DNA of 64,000 nt from Conchiformibius steedae (lineage in GTDB: Bacteria > Pseudomonadota > Gammaproteobacteria > Burkholderiales > Neisseriaceae), in NCBI RefSeq assembly GCF_014054725.1, contig NZ_CP059563.1, forward strand, positions 1,701,749-1,765,748, in the 5' to 3' direction. The notes beneath the pieces are model-generated. The model saw only the letters and a list, made by a program, of their open reading frames with translations. It did no database searches and was not told where the DNA came from. The translations under genes were made by a program, and so were the position numbers. Each line of letters opens with the position of its first letter. Position 1 is the stretch's first letter. Of this stretch, positions 34,096-43,355 are shown piece by piece.

Positions 34096-35610
34096 ATGAT
34101 GACACCGATGCGCCTAATCCCTTCCGCCCTGCTGCTGGCTGTTGCGCCCGCTGCCGCACAAAACCTGCAACAAGTCCTGCAAAACGCCCTACGGAACGAC
34201 CCCGCCGTCTTGGAAGCCCAAGCCGATGCCGCCGCTGCCGAAAGCGACGTGGACATTGCCCGCGCCGGACACCAGCCCGTCATCACCCTAACGGGTTCGC
34301 AAACCCTGCTGCAAAAACAACGTTATAACAACCGCAAAGCCCGTTTCAACCCCGGTGTGCAAGCCACCTTAAATCTGTATTCGTGGGGCGCGGTGGAAAG
34401 CCGAATCAGCCAAAGCCGTCACCGTTTGGGCTATTACCGCCACAAAGCCAACGAAGTCAGCGACACCGTCGGTCAGGAAATCGGCGCGCTGTATCTGTCT
34501 GCCCTACGCGCCAAAGAACTGATTAGCGCCGCCCAACACAACCTCAAACGCCATCACGCCATTATTAAAGATTTACAAATCATTACCCGCCACGACAAAG
34601 GACGGCTGTCGGAACTGGTACAGGCACGCGCCCGCGCCTTGCAGGTAGAATCGTATTTGGCAGAGCAAACCCGTTTGCTGGAATTGGGCTTGAGCCGTTT
34701 GGGAAAATACACCGGTAACCGCATTGCCCCGCAGCATTTGCGCGACCCCTTTGTCCGCGACACTCCCGACAGCCTGATTCAGCGTTACCGCAACCGTGAT
34801 TTGGCATCATTGCCCAGCTATCGCGCACAAGCCGCCGAGCGTGAAAGCGTGTTGGCAGAAGGCAACACCCGCAAAGCCTCACGCTATCCCGGCATCAACC
34901 TGATTGCCAACGCCAGCCGCGACAACCGCGAAATCTACATCAGCCTGTCGTGGGACGCCTACAACCCCGCCGCCGCTGCCGAAGTGGAAAAAAGCGCCCA
35001 CACCCTTGCCGCCGCCGAAGCCAAAATGGATGCCGTTTTACGCGACAGTGCCGAACGCAGCCGCAGTGCTGAAGTGGATATGCGCCAGAGCCTCAAACGC
35101 GCCGCCATCGCCCAACAGCAAATCGCCGCACAAAAACAAGTGGTTAAAGCCTATGAATTGCAATTTAAAATTGCACGGCGCACCCTGTTGGACGTATTAG
35201 ACGCCTATTCCGATTTGTCGTCTATTGAATTGGCGGAAGTATCGGCGCAAAACGATTTTCGTGATGCCGCGTGGAATTATTTGGCGGCGCAAGGTGCGTT
35301 GGTCAAATGGGCAGGCGTATCTGCCTCATTACCTGCGGCGGCGGAAGCCCTATCTGTTGCGCCCGAACAACAGGCACACCGTTCCAAGCATTTGATACCC
35401 GCACCGCGCACCCCCGACAGCCAACGTTTCCGCGACCGCGCTTGGCTGTATCCCACCGCACAACGCGCCCGCCAGCTCGCCCAATCCGCACAGAAAAAAC
35501 CACACCGTTACCGCGACCGCAGCCCCATTATCCGCAGCCATGCCCCCATATTAAGCGTGGGCGCAGAAGCCGTCTTTACCCCCACCGCCGTCCAAGCCAA
35601 AACTTTCTAG
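34096..35610 (+). CDS. TolC-family outer-membrane channel of a type I secretion system
   Basis: A 504-residue protein with a signal peptide ending near PAAAQ and two TolC-type OEP repeats rich in coiled-coil helices (for example NDPAVLEAQADAAAAESDVDIARAG and KLQFKIARRTLLDVLDAYSDL-like sequence). The outer-membrane channel extends to about residue 405. Beyond it lies an unusual Arg/Pro/Ser-rich tail of about 95 residues. It is followed after 12 bases by a LapB-like exporter, so it is probably the LapE/TolC component of a dedicated secretion system. The start lacks a strong ribosome site; an ATG 3 bases later is equally possible. Confidence 0.9.
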   Translation: MMTPMRLIPSALLLAVAPAAAQNLQQVLQNALRNDPAVLEAQADAAAAESDVDIARAGHQPVITLTGSQTLLQKQRYNNRKARFNPGVQATLNLYSWGAVESRISQSRHRLGYYRHKANEVSDTVGQEIGALYLSALRAKELISAAQHNLKRHHAIIKDLQIITRHDKGRLSELVQARARALQVESYLAEQTRLLELGLSRLGKYTGNRIAPQHLRDPFVRDTPDSLIQRYRNRDLASLPSYRAQAAERESVLAEGNTRKASRYPGINLIANASRDNREIYISLSWDAYNPAAAAEVEKSAHTLAAAEAKMDAVLRDSAERSRSAEVDMRQSLKRAAIAQQQIAAQKQVVKAYELQFKIARRTLLDVLDAYSDLSSIELAEVSAQNDFRDAAWNYLAAQGALVKWAGVSASLPAAAEALSVAPEQQAHRSKHLIPAPRTPDSQRFRDRAWLYPTAQRARQLAQSAQKKPHRYRDRSPIIRSHAPILSVGAEAVFTPTAVQAKTF

Positions 35611-35622
35611 AAAGTCCCATTC

Positions 35623-37773
35623 ATGCAAGCCATTATCGAACACCTGTCGCTCGCCACCCGTTTGCACGGCACGCCTGTTGCCGAAGCCGCCCTTTCCGCC
35701 CAAGTTCCGCACGGCGGTGCATTGGGCGACAGCGCCCGCGCCTTGTCAGAAGTGTTGCTCAGTTTTGGTTTTGACAACCATTTGGACAAACGCGCCCTAG
35801 GCGACATTCCCAGCCTTGCCCTGCCTGTGGTGTTGGTATTGCGCGACAACGAAGCCGCTTTGCTTACCCGCATAGACGGCGCAGGCATCGCCCGCCGCTA
35901 CACCCTGCGCCAAGGCGCACACACCGCTGTCCAGCTCGACCATCACGAACTGATGCAGCGTTATTTAGGCTACTGTTGGTTTATCAAACCCAAAATCAGC
36001 GCAGACGGACGTTCGGAACTGCCCGAATACAGCCTGCCCAAAGCATGGTTTTGGAAAGTGATTGCCCGTTTCCGCCGCTATTATTACCAAGTGATTCTTG
36101 CCACTGTGGTGATTAACTTTCTCGCGCTCGTCAGCTCGCTGTATGTGATGCAGGTGTACGACCGCGTGATTCCCAACCAAACCTATGAAACCCTATGGGC
36201 GTTAAGCATAGGCGTGGTGATTGCCATTGTGTTTGAACTGATTGCCAAACTGGTGCGCGGGCATTTAACGGATATTGCTGGTAAAAAAGCCGATTTAATC
36301 ATCAGCTCTGCCCTGTTTCGCCGCGTGATGGCATTACGATTGGCAGAAAAACCCGCTTCATCAGGTTCTTACGCCAGCAATTTGCGTGATTTTGAAGCGG
36401 TGCGCGAATTTATGACCAGCGCCAGTCTGCTGGCATTGGTGGATTTGCCGTTTTTGCTGTTGTTTGTTGGCGTGATTGCTCTGATTGGCGGCAAACTTGC
36501 GCTTGTTCCGCTTACCATTATTCCTACTGTGATTCTGGTCAGCCTGTTGATACAACGCCCCCTTTCTCGCTACATCAACGAATCCATGCGCGAAAGTTCG
36601 CAACGTCAGGGCTTGGCGGTAGAAGCCGTAGAAGGCATTGAAACCTTAAAAGTAAACAACGCCGCCAATTGGGCGCAACAAAAATGGGACGCTTACACCG
36701 CCAAAACCGCCGCCGCTTCCATTAAAGTGCGCGACACCAGCAATTTTTTAGTGAATTTTGCCGTTGCCATGCAGCAGTTCAACACCGTGGCATTGGTGGT
36801 GGTGGGAACGTTTTTGATTCACAGCACCAATCCCGCCGAACAAATCAGCATGGGCGCACTGATTGCCTCGGTGATTTTATCGGGACGCGCCCTTGCCCCG
36901 CTGGGACAAATTGCAGGTTTGGCAACGCGTTACCAATCCGCCAAACACGCTTTGGACGGCGTAAACAAAATTGTGGAACGCCCGATTGAACGCCAGCCCG
37001 AACGCCAATACATCACGTTGGACGAACCGCGCGGCGAGATGCAGTTTAAACAAGCTCGTTTTGTTTACCGCCCTGACCTACCCCCCGCCTTAAACGGCTG
37101 CAACCTGCACATTCGCGCTGGCGAAAAAGTCGCCATTTTGGGCAGCATCGGTTCGGGCAAATCCACGCTGTTAAAACTGGCAGCGGGGCTTTACGAAGCC
37201 CAACAGGGCAACATCACCCTAGACAACGCCGATTTGCGCCAGCTTGACCCCAGCTTTTTACGCCAAAACATTGCCCTGCTGAACCAAGCCCCGCGCCTGT
37301 TTCTCGGCACGCTGCGCGAAAACATGGATTTGGCACGCGCAGACGGCTTTTTTCACGGCGACCAAGCCTTATTGGACGCGTTGGCGCGTTTTGGTTTGGA
37401 CAAACTGGTGCAAAACCACCCCAAAGGCTTGGATATGCCTTTGGGCGAAGACGGCTTGGGCTTATCAGGCGGACAAAAACAAATTGTGGCACTGGCACGC
37501 CTGACCCTGCGCCAACCGCGTGTGGTGTTGCTGGACGAACCCACCACAGGGCTGGACCCCCACAGCGAAAATCTTGCCCTCAATGCCTTGGCACAATGGG
37601 CGCACGATAAAACCCTGATTGTCGTTACCCATCGTCCGCAGGTGCTGAAAATGGTGGAACGCGTGATTGTGATGGACAACGGCGTAGTTGCTATAGATGG
37701 TGCGCGTGATGCCGTTTTGCAAAAATTGATGGAAAACGAACGGGCGCAAAATCAAAATAAGGAACGGCAATGA
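35623..37773 (+). CDS. Type I secretion ABC exporter, LapB/HlyB-like
   Basis: A 716-residue protein. The N-terminal C39-like domain (about 1-130) lacks the catalytic Cys of true C39 peptidases, so it should bind rather than cut the substrate. Six membrane helices follow (about 145-430), then the nucleotide-binding domain with Walker A GSIGSGKST, signature LSGGQ and Walker B VVLLDEPTTGLD. This architecture is that of LapB and HlyB exporters, which secrete large repeat adhesins or RTX proteins in one step. No substrate gene is visible in the window. It overlaps the PIN-like gene by 4 bases (ATGA). Confidence 0.94.
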   Translation: MQAIIEHLSLATRLHGTPVAEAALSAQVPHGGALGDSARALSEVLLSFGFDNHLDKRALGDIPSLALPVVLVLRDNEAALLTRIDGAGIARRYTLRQGAHTAVQLDHHELMQRYLGYCWFIKPKISADGRSELPEYSLPKAWFWKVIARFRRYYYQVILATVVINFLALVSSLYVMQVYDRVIPNQTYETLWALSIGVVIAIVFELIAKLVRGHLTDIAGKKADLIISSALFRRVMALRLAEKPASSGSYASNLRDFEAVREFMTSASLLALVDLPFLLLFVGVIALIGGKLALVPLTIIPTVILVSLLIQRPLSRYINESMRESSQRQGLAVEAVEGIETLKVNNAANWAQQKWDAYTAKTAAASIKVRDTSNFLVNFAVAMQQFNTVALVVVGTFLIHSTNPAEQISMGALIASVILSGRALAPLGQIAGLATRYQSAKHALDGVNKIVERPIERQPERQYITLDEPRGEMQFKQARFVYRPDLPPALNGCNLHIRAGEKVAILGSIGSGKSTLLKLAAGLYEAQQGNITLDNADLRQLDPSFLRQNIALLNQAPRLFLGTLRENMDLARADGFFHGDQALLDALARFGLDKLVQNHPKGLDMPLGEDGLGLSGGQKQIVALARLTLRQPRVVLLDEPTTGLDPHSENLALNALAQWAHDKTLIVVTHRPQVLKMVERVIVMDNGVVAIDGARDAVLQKLMENERAQNQNKERQ

Positions 37774-38906
37774 AACACCTGCTAATTGACTTTGAAAACC
37801 TGCAACCTGAAAATCTTGACCAAATACCTGTTGCCCACACCCATATTTGGTTATTTGTCGGCGCTATCCAAAAAAACATCACCATTGAATTGGCACAATC
37901 GCTGCTGCGCTTTGGCGAACGCGCCCATATCGTGCGTGTGAAAAAAACCGGTAAAAATGCGTTGGACTTCTATTTAAGCTATTACTTGGGCAAAATTACC
38001 GCCACCGACCCCGAAGCCACCATTGTTATCTTATCCAAAGATGGCGGTTATGATTTGCTGCTGGAACACATTGAAGACGAGCAGCAGGCGCAAGGCATTG
38101 TGCGCCTTGCCGCATTAGACAGCAGCAGCCCCGCTACTGCCGTGCCTGCCGTGTTGCCCGAAACACCCGAAGCAGACACTACACCACAGCACCGCCCTGT
38201 CGCCCCTTATTACCGCACCGCTTTGGCAGCTTTGCGACAAGCTGGCGCTTTCCGCCCCAGCCGTGTCCACAATTTGTTTTTGAATATCAAAAACCATATT
38301 CTACTAGAACAATTAAGCGACAAAGACGAAGCGGAACGCGAACACATTGTCCACATCATTATCCGTAAATTAACGCAGCACAAACTGATTGACATTGACG
38401 ATGCCCGTCAAACCGTTACCTATCATTTAAGCGACCGGCACATTTTGCAGAAAATCCGTAAGTATGTATTACAACACAAACCGAAAACCGCCGCCGAATT
38501 TCAAGCAATGGTACTGGAACGCGCCGAAGCCCTTGCTTTAACTGTTGGCGAGAATGATGTGGTTGATTTTACCCGCTTATTGGTACAAGAAGGCTTGTTG
38601 CGGCAGGTGCAAAACAACATGTTGTATCCGCCGTTTCCGTCTGAAGCCCCAAGCACCACCCCAACGGTAAAGCCCCCAACACCCTCCCAAGCTGCCCCCG
38701 TTAAAGCCCCGGTCAAGCAGCCAATTCCCGAAAAACTATTGGCAATTATTCAGGTAAAAAACCGCCCCACCAAACGCAAAAAATTGCTGAATGCCATTAC
38801 TACCACCTTAAAATGCAGCCGCCAACAGGCAGAACAGTATGTGGCAAATTTGGAAAAACAAAAATATTTTGCCTTTAACGGCGAAACCATTGTGTATAAA
38901 AAATAA
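37770..38906 (+). CDS. PIN/NYN-like nuclease-domain protein in the type I secretion operon
   Basis: 378 residues. The first 110 or so form a PIN-like fold with the acidic residues expected of a metal-dependent ribonuclease: D7 and E9 in LLIDFENLQP, D66 in NALDFYLSYYLG, D91 and D95 in ILSKDGGYDLL. The rest looks like two or three small helical domains, possibly winged helices, joined by a Pro-rich linker (about 285-315). The start overlaps the ABC exporter gene by ATGA and the adaptor gene follows 14 bases later, so it is inside the secretion operon. A link between an RNA-cleaving protein and secretion is not known to me; chance insertion into the operon is the alternative. The domain call is fairly secure, the role is not. 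Confidence 0.8.
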   Translation: MKHLLIDFENLQPENLDQIPVAHTHIWLFVGAIQKNITIELAQSLLRFGERAHIVRVKKTGKNALDFYLSYYLGKITATDPEATIVILSKDGGYDLLLEHIEDEQQAQGIVRLAALDSSSPATAVPAVLPETPEADTTPQHRPVAPYYRTALAALRQAGAFRPSRVHNLFLNIKNHILLEQLSDKDEAEREHIVHIIIRKLTQHKLIDIDDARQTVTYHLSDRHILQKIRKYVLQHKPKTAAEFQAMVLERAEALALTVGENDVVDFTRLLVQEGLLRQVQNNMLYPPFPSEAPSTTPTVKPPTPSQAAPVKAPVKQPIPEKLLAIIQVKNRPTKRKKLLNAITTTLKCSRQQAEQYVANLEKQKYFAFNGETIVYKK

Positions 38907-38920
38907 ATATTGGAAACATT

Positions 38921-40153
38921 ATGTCAAAACCCCGCCGCGATGACTCTGTCTCGCCTGCCGACCTGCATTTAATCAACGACCTGAACGCCGCCCTGCAAAC
39001 CGAAAAACACCGAGGCTTATTCGCCGTGGTGCTGTTGTTGTTTGCTCTTGCTGCTGCTTTTGTCATATGGGCATACCACAGCAAAGTGGAAGAAGTTACC
39101 CGTGGGCAAGGCAGCGTGATTCCCAGCAGCCGCGAACAAATCGTACAAAGCCTAGACCCCGGCACCATTGCCGAAATGCTGGTTAAAGAAGGCGATGTGG
39201 TAGAAAAAGACCAAGTTTTACTGAAGTTAGACGACACCCGCAGCATGGCAGTGTTGCGCGAAAGTGCCGCCAAAGTAATTAACTTGGAAGCCATGATTGC
39301 CCGTTTACGCGCCGAAGCCTATCACGCCGAGCTGTCTTTTCCCAAACACATCCCTCCCGAACTGCGCCAACGCGAATCCGCCGCCTACCACGCTCGCCGC
39401 CGCGCCATGACCGATTCGGTACAAGGTTTAAGCGTCAGCAAAGCCACATTAGACCGCGAAATCGCCATTACCGAACCGATGGTTAAACAAGGCGTGATGT
39501 CGGAAGTAGAGCTGCTGCGCATGAAACGCGAATCCGCCAATCTTGCCCTGCAAATTGCCGACAAACAAAACCAATACGCCGCCGAAGCCAATAACGAATT
39601 GGTAAAAGTAGAAGCCGAATTGGCACAAGCGCGTGAAAACATGGCGGTACGCGCCGACCCTGTGGAACGTTCCGAAATCCGCGCCCCGCTGCGTGGTATT
39701 GTGAAAAACATCAAAATCAATACTTTGGGTGGTGTGGTACAAGCTGGTCAGGAAATTTTAGAAATTGTGCCTTTAGATGATAAGTTGTTGGTAGAAGCCT
39801 ATATCCGTCCGCAAGACGTAGCGTTTATGCGCCCCGGTTTGGATGCAGTGGTCAAAATCAGTGCTTACGACTACGCCATTTACGGCGGTTTAAACGGCAA
39901 AGTTACGTTGATTTCGCCCGACACTTTAAGCAACCAACGCCGTGCCGATGATTTAAAACTGGACCCCAATCAGCAGTATTACCGTATTTTGGTGGAAACC
40001 GATGGCAAGGGCATTACCGATAAAAACGGCAAAGCGATGGAAATTATCCCCGGTATGGTGGCAACTGTGGATGTCAAAACGGGCGAAAAAACCGTGTTTG
40101 ATTATCTGATTAAACCGATTACGCGCCTGAAACAAGCCCTGCGCGAAAGATAA
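38921..40153 (+). CDS. Type I secretion membrane-fusion protein, HlyD/LapC-like
   Basis: 410 residues: short cytoplasmic N-terminus, one membrane helix (AVVLLLFALAAAFVIWAY), the lipoyl/barrel-sandwich motif (VTRGQGSVIPSSREQIVQSL), a long coiled coil in the middle and the C-terminal beta-barrel region VEAYIRPQDVAFMRPGLDA with the RTX-adaptor ending EIIPGMVATVDVKTGEKTV. It bridges the ABC exporter and the TolC-like channel across the periplasm and completes the secretion set. Confidence 0.94.
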   Translation: MSKPRRDDSVSPADLHLINDLNAALQTEKHRGLFAVVLLLFALAAAFVIWAYHSKVEEVTRGQGSVIPSSREQIVQSLDPGTIAEMLVKEGDVVEKDQVLLKLDDTRSMAVLRESAAKVINLEAMIARLRAEAYHAELSFPKHIPPELRQRESAAYHARRRAMTDSVQGLSVSKATLDREIAITEPMVKQGVMSEVELLRMKRESANLALQIADKQNQYAAEANNELVKVEAELAQARENMAVRADPVERSEIRAPLRGIVKNIKINTLGGVVQAGQEILEIVPLDDKLLVEAYIRPQDVAFMRPGLDAVVKISAYDYAIYGGLNGKVTLISPDTLSNQRRADDLKLDPNQQYYRILVETDGKGITDKNGKAMEIIPGMVATVDVKTGEKTVFDYLIKPITRLKQALRER

Positions 40154-40179
40154 AAGTTAAAATGCCTGCTTTCCCATAC

Positions 40180-40235
40180 CGCGTTGGCGCTGCCTTGCCG
40201 TATTACGCATACTGTCTGCGGCAGCGCCGCCTTGT
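40180..40235. repeat. Neisserial-type dispersed repeat, copy 1
   Basis: A 56-base segment with GGCGCTGCC (40186-40194) and GGCAGCGCC (40220-40228) as inverted arms and TTGCCGTATT ... TACTGTCTGC between them. A second copy (63055-63110) matches it in nearly all positions outside the loop. The segment resembles the GCAGACAGTA/CGCCGTAC part of repeats common in pathogenic Neisseria. It sits just upstream of dsdA. Confidence 0.75.
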
Positions 40236-40276
40236 CTGGAAAATCAATCATTTCAACCGCATTTTTTAGGAAATCC

Positions 40277-41515
40277 ATGTCTCAAAATCCCGACCCGCTG
40301 ATTCGCACCCTGCAATCGCGCCAGCCGCTGTGTTGGCACAATACCCAACTTGCCCCGTTTGCACAGGCACGCACCGCTTGTCCGTTTGATGTAGACGATG
40401 TTGCCGCTGCTGCTGCGCGTTTGCAACGTTTTGCGCCGTGTATTCGCGCACTTTTCCCCGAAACCGACACAGGTTTGATTGAAAGCCCTTTACGGCGCAC
40501 GCCCACGCTGCAACAACACGCAAACGGCGCAGGTGAATTATGGGTGAAATGCGATGGCGAACTGCCGATTTCCGGCTCGGTAAAAGCGCGTGGCGGTATT
40601 TATGAAGTGTTGTGCCATGCCGAAGAAGTGGCTTTGCGCCACGGCGTGTTGGCAAACACTGAAGACGATTACGCCAAACTCGCCGCTGCGCCTGCGCGGG
40701 CAGTATTTTCGCAATATTGCATTGCTGTGGGTTCAACGGGTAACTTGGGTTTGTCCATCGGCATTATGGCGGCGAAACTGGGTTTTCAAGCAGCGGTACA
40801 TATGTCTGCCGATGCCCAAGATTGGAAAAAACAGCTGTTGCGTGAAGCGGGCGCACAGGTGTTTGAATACGCGGGCGATTACGGCGCGGCGGTGGCAGCG
40901 GGCAGACAGTTGGCAGAAAACGACCCGCAGACTTATTTTGTCGATGACGAACAGTCGTCACGGCTGTTTTTGGGCTATGCGGTGGCGGGGGAACGGCTAA
41001 AAGCGCAGTTGGACACGGCAGGCGTGGCGGTTTCGCGCGAACGTCCGCTGTATGTGTACCTGCCCTGCGGCGTGGGTGGCGCACCGGGTGGGATTGCGTT
41101 TGGCTTAAAGCTGGTGTTTGGCGATGCGGTGCGCTGTGTGTTTGTTGAGCCTGTTGATGTGCCGTGCATGCTGTTGGGCGTGTACACGGGCAAACACGAA
41201 CAGATAAGCGTGCGCGATATTGGCTTGAGTGGGGAAACGTTGGCAGACGGGTTGGCGGTGGCACGTCCTTCAGGCTTGGTGGGACGGGCAGTTGGGCGCA
41301 TGATTGAGGCGTTTGTGACGGTGGCGGATAAGGATTTGCTGCAATGGTTGGCACGGGCGCACCGCGATGAAGGGCTGAAACTGGAACCTTCTGCCTGTGC
41401 GGGCTTGGCAGCGTGGCAGCACTTTGCAGAACACGATGCGGTGCATATTGTGTGGGCAACAGGCGGGGGCATGATGCCTGACGGGGTATTTGCCGATTAT
41501 TTGGCGCAGGCATAA
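40277..41515 (+). CDS. dsdA: D-serine ammonia-lyase
   Basis: A 412-residue PLP enzyme that converts D-serine to pyruvate and ammonia. The cofactor lysine is K103 in GSVKARGG. The glycine-rich phosphate loop is VGSTGNLGLS, and ATGGGMMP sits near the end. It is slightly shorter than the E. coli enzyme. The ATG at 40277 has AGGAA 6 bases upstream; the upstream extension of the frame lies in the repeat and is not coding. No dsdC regulator or dsdX transporter is adjacent. Confidence 0.94.
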   Translation: MSQNPDPLIRTLQSRQPLCWHNTQLAPFAQARTACPFDVDDVAAAAARLQRFAPCIRALFPETDTGLIESPLRRTPTLQQHANGAGELWVKCDGELPISGSVKARGGIYEVLCHAEEVALRHGVLANTEDDYAKLAAAPARAVFSQYCIAVGSTGNLGLSIGIMAAKLGFQAAVHMSADAQDWKKQLLREAGAQVFEYAGDYGAAVAAGRQLAENDPQTYFVDDEQSSRLFLGYAVAGERLKAQLDTAGVAVSRERPLYVYLPCGVGGAPGGIAFGLKLVFGDAVRCVFVEPVDVPCMLLGVYTGKHEQISVRDIGLSGETLADGLAVARPSGLVGRAVGRMIEAFVTVADKDLLQWLARAHRDEGLKLEPSACAGLAAWQHFAEHDAVHIVWATGGGMMPDGVFADYLAQA

Positions 41516-41519
41516 ATAA

Positions 41520-41552
41520 AAAACCAAACGGTTATCATCGTTTGGTTTTTTT
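41520..41552. terminator. Bidirectional terminator behind dsdA
   Basis: AAACCAAACG and CGTTTGGTTT pair, with a T-run to the right and an A-run to the left. It separates dsdA from the converging hypothetical gene. Confidence 0.85.
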
Positions 41553-41560
41553 AAATTTAC

Positions 41561-42772
41561 TTACACATTTTCATCATCGGGAACGGCGGTATATTCGCGC
41601 ACTTCTTCATGCGCGGCTTCGCGTTTGACCAGATGGATGATTTCGTCCAAATGGTGTTGCAAAATTTCTTCCACCACTTGTGGCACTTCTTCGTTTAACT
41701 GCATTTGCAAATCGTAAGACAGGGCAGCGGTTTTACGCAGCAGTACGCGGTGGGTCAAACCCGCTACGGCATTGGCGATATGCGGTTGCAGACGGCTGCG
41801 GATGCCGTCAATCAGGGCTTCTTCCGACAGGATTTTCACGCGCTTGCCGATGGGCAGTTCGGGCGGGTTGTACACATGCACGGTGATTTCGGGGGCATCG
41901 GGCGTTTCGGGGCTTTTCAGGGTATGGGTATGCACGGGCAGTAAAAACTCTTTGCTTTGTTCGGATTCTAGGGCGTTTTGAGCGGCAAGCCAATCTTCTT
42001 GAATCAAAATGGCATTTTGTTCGCCGCTGTCGTCAAACAGGTTGCGGTTGTGTTCGTCTGCCAGATGTTGCAGATAACGCAAACGTCCGTATTCGCGCTC
42101 TTCGGGGGTGGTTTCGCGGGCAGGTTTGGCGGGCGCGGGTTCGGGCAGGGCGTTGTCGGAATGGTCGGCAAGGGCTTCGGGGGCGTGCAGTCCGGCAATG
42201 CGGGCAGCCAGCGAACCGGCAGGCAACTCGGCGGCGCGTTCTGCCAAGGGTTTTTCGCGTTCGGGCGCAGGTTCGTTATCGGCAGGGGGCGGGTCGGGCA
42301 GACGGTAATCGGGCACAGCGGCGGGGTCGCGTATGATTGCGGGTTCGGACGAGGCTTCGTCTGCGGTTTCTTGTGCGGTTTCTTGGCTGTCGTTTTCTGC
42401 CTGATTAAGCGCGTCCAAGGCGGCAGCAGCCACTTTGTCTGCAAATTGTTCGTCTGCCGACTGTTCGTTTTCTTCTGCCTGTGTGCCGTGCACGGCGGCG
42501 CTTTCGTCTGCGGCGGGGCGGAACGGGGCTTCCTGCGCTTCCGACTGCGGCGGCGGTTCAGGGATGTCGTCCGCTGCCGACACGGGCGCGGCGGCTTGCG
42601 GGGCATAAGCGGCAGGGTCTGCCGTGCCGTATTCGGCGGGGGATTCGGGTTCGCGCCAGTCGTGCGGTGCGGTTTCCCAAGTGTCTTGTTCGTGCGCGTC
42701 GGGCAAGGCGTTGTGCTCGTCTTGCAAGGTAAACACCATGGAGGCATTCTGGTTATTGTCTCGCTCTTCCAT
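41561..42772 (-). CDS. Uncharacterised acidic protein with a conserved-looking C-terminal domain
   Basis: 403 residues without signal peptide or membrane helix. Residues 1-215 or so are low-complexity, rich in Ala, Glu, Pro and Asp. From about 225 onward the sequence becomes ordered, with EERE-YGRLRYLQHLADEH, then ITVHVYNPPELPIGKRVKIL, then helices (IANAVAGLTHRVLLRKTAAL) and VPQVVEEILQHHLDEI. The last part recalls the C-terminal helical domain of some betaproteobacterial DUF proteins, but I cannot name the family. It may be a scaffold protein. It starts 128 bases from the divergent small gene at 42901. Confidence 0.8.
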   Translation of the reverse strand: MEERDNNQNASMVFTLQDEHNALPDAHEQDTWETAPHDWREPESPAEYGTADPAAYAPQAAAPVSAADDIPEPPPQSEAQEAPFRPAADESAAVHGTQAEENEQSADEQFADKVAAAALDALNQAENDSQETAQETADEASSEPAIIRDPAAVPDYRLPDPPPADNEPAPEREKPLAERAAELPAGSLAARIAGLHAPEALADHSDNALPEPAPAKPARETTPEEREYGRLRYLQHLADEHNRNLFDDSGEQNAILIQEDWLAAQNALESEQSKEFLLPVHTHTLKSPETPDAPEITVHVYNPPELPIGKRVKILSEEALIDGIRSRLQPHIANAVAGLTHRVLLRKTAALSYDLQMQLNEEVPQVVEEILQHHLDEIIHLVKREAAHEEVREYTAVPDDENV

Positions 42773-42900
42773 ATCAATGATTTTCCGTATTTTTCCCGAT
42801 GGTTAAACGGGGTGGTTCGTTGAAAAACACCGGCGGGCGGTTGCCGAATTGCTACAGGCGGTTTTACAATGCGCCGTTTTTCCCTTTTGCCGGAGATGCC

Positions 42901-43152
42901 GTGGATACCCAATTAGAACAGAGACTCGAAGACTTGGAAGCCGCCCATGATGCCTTACGCATGCACAACCGTATGCTCACGGCGGCTTTGCAGGGGCTGT
43001 TTCGCGCCCTGCCTGCCGATTGGGCGGAAGATGCCGCCGAATCGGTACAGCAGGCGTTTGAAGACGAGCTTGCCCAATTGGATTATGAAAACAGCCCGCA
43101 CGCCGATGCCTTTCAAGACGCAGTGGCAACATTCTGGCGCAACAGCCGCTGA
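42901..43152 (+). CDS. Small coiled-coil hypothetical protein
   Basis: 83 residues. It begins with a heptad pattern like that of SlyX (LEQRLEDLEAAHDALRMHN) and ends in an acidic helical part. The start is GTG at 42901 with GGAG five bases upstream. The frame is open further upstream to 42799 but that part looks non-coding. Function unknown. Confidence 0.65.
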   Translation: MDTQLEQRLEDLEAAHDALRMHNRMLTAALQGLFRALPADWAEDAAESVQQAFEDELAQLDYENSPHADAFQDAVATFWRNSR

Positions 43153-43355
43153 TGCGGCGGGCTTTCCTGTTTCTGTGCCTGAAAACGTGCGCAGCCGGAA
43201 AGCAGTTTACCCCAAAACGCCCGTTTTGTGGCAGCCGCATGGCGCAAGGCTCACCCGTCCGTGCCGAAAAAGGCACACTTTCCGCACAAAATGCCGCCAC
43301 GCACCGCCGCCGCTTATGATATGATTCGCCCCATTGCAACAAAAACTTAACACCC

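Noticed and set aside
40180-40235. Correia repeat enclosed element
   Set aside because: The typical TATAGTGGATTAA terminal repeat is absent in both copies, so it is described only as a related dispersed repeat.
40764-41513. Pro/His-rich open frame opposite dsdA
   Set aside because: Codon-shadow composition; dsdA is secure.
41978-42823. 281-codon plus-strand frame rich in Gly, Phe, Arg
   Set aside because: A shadow of the acidic hypothetical gene on the minus strand; no ribosome site.
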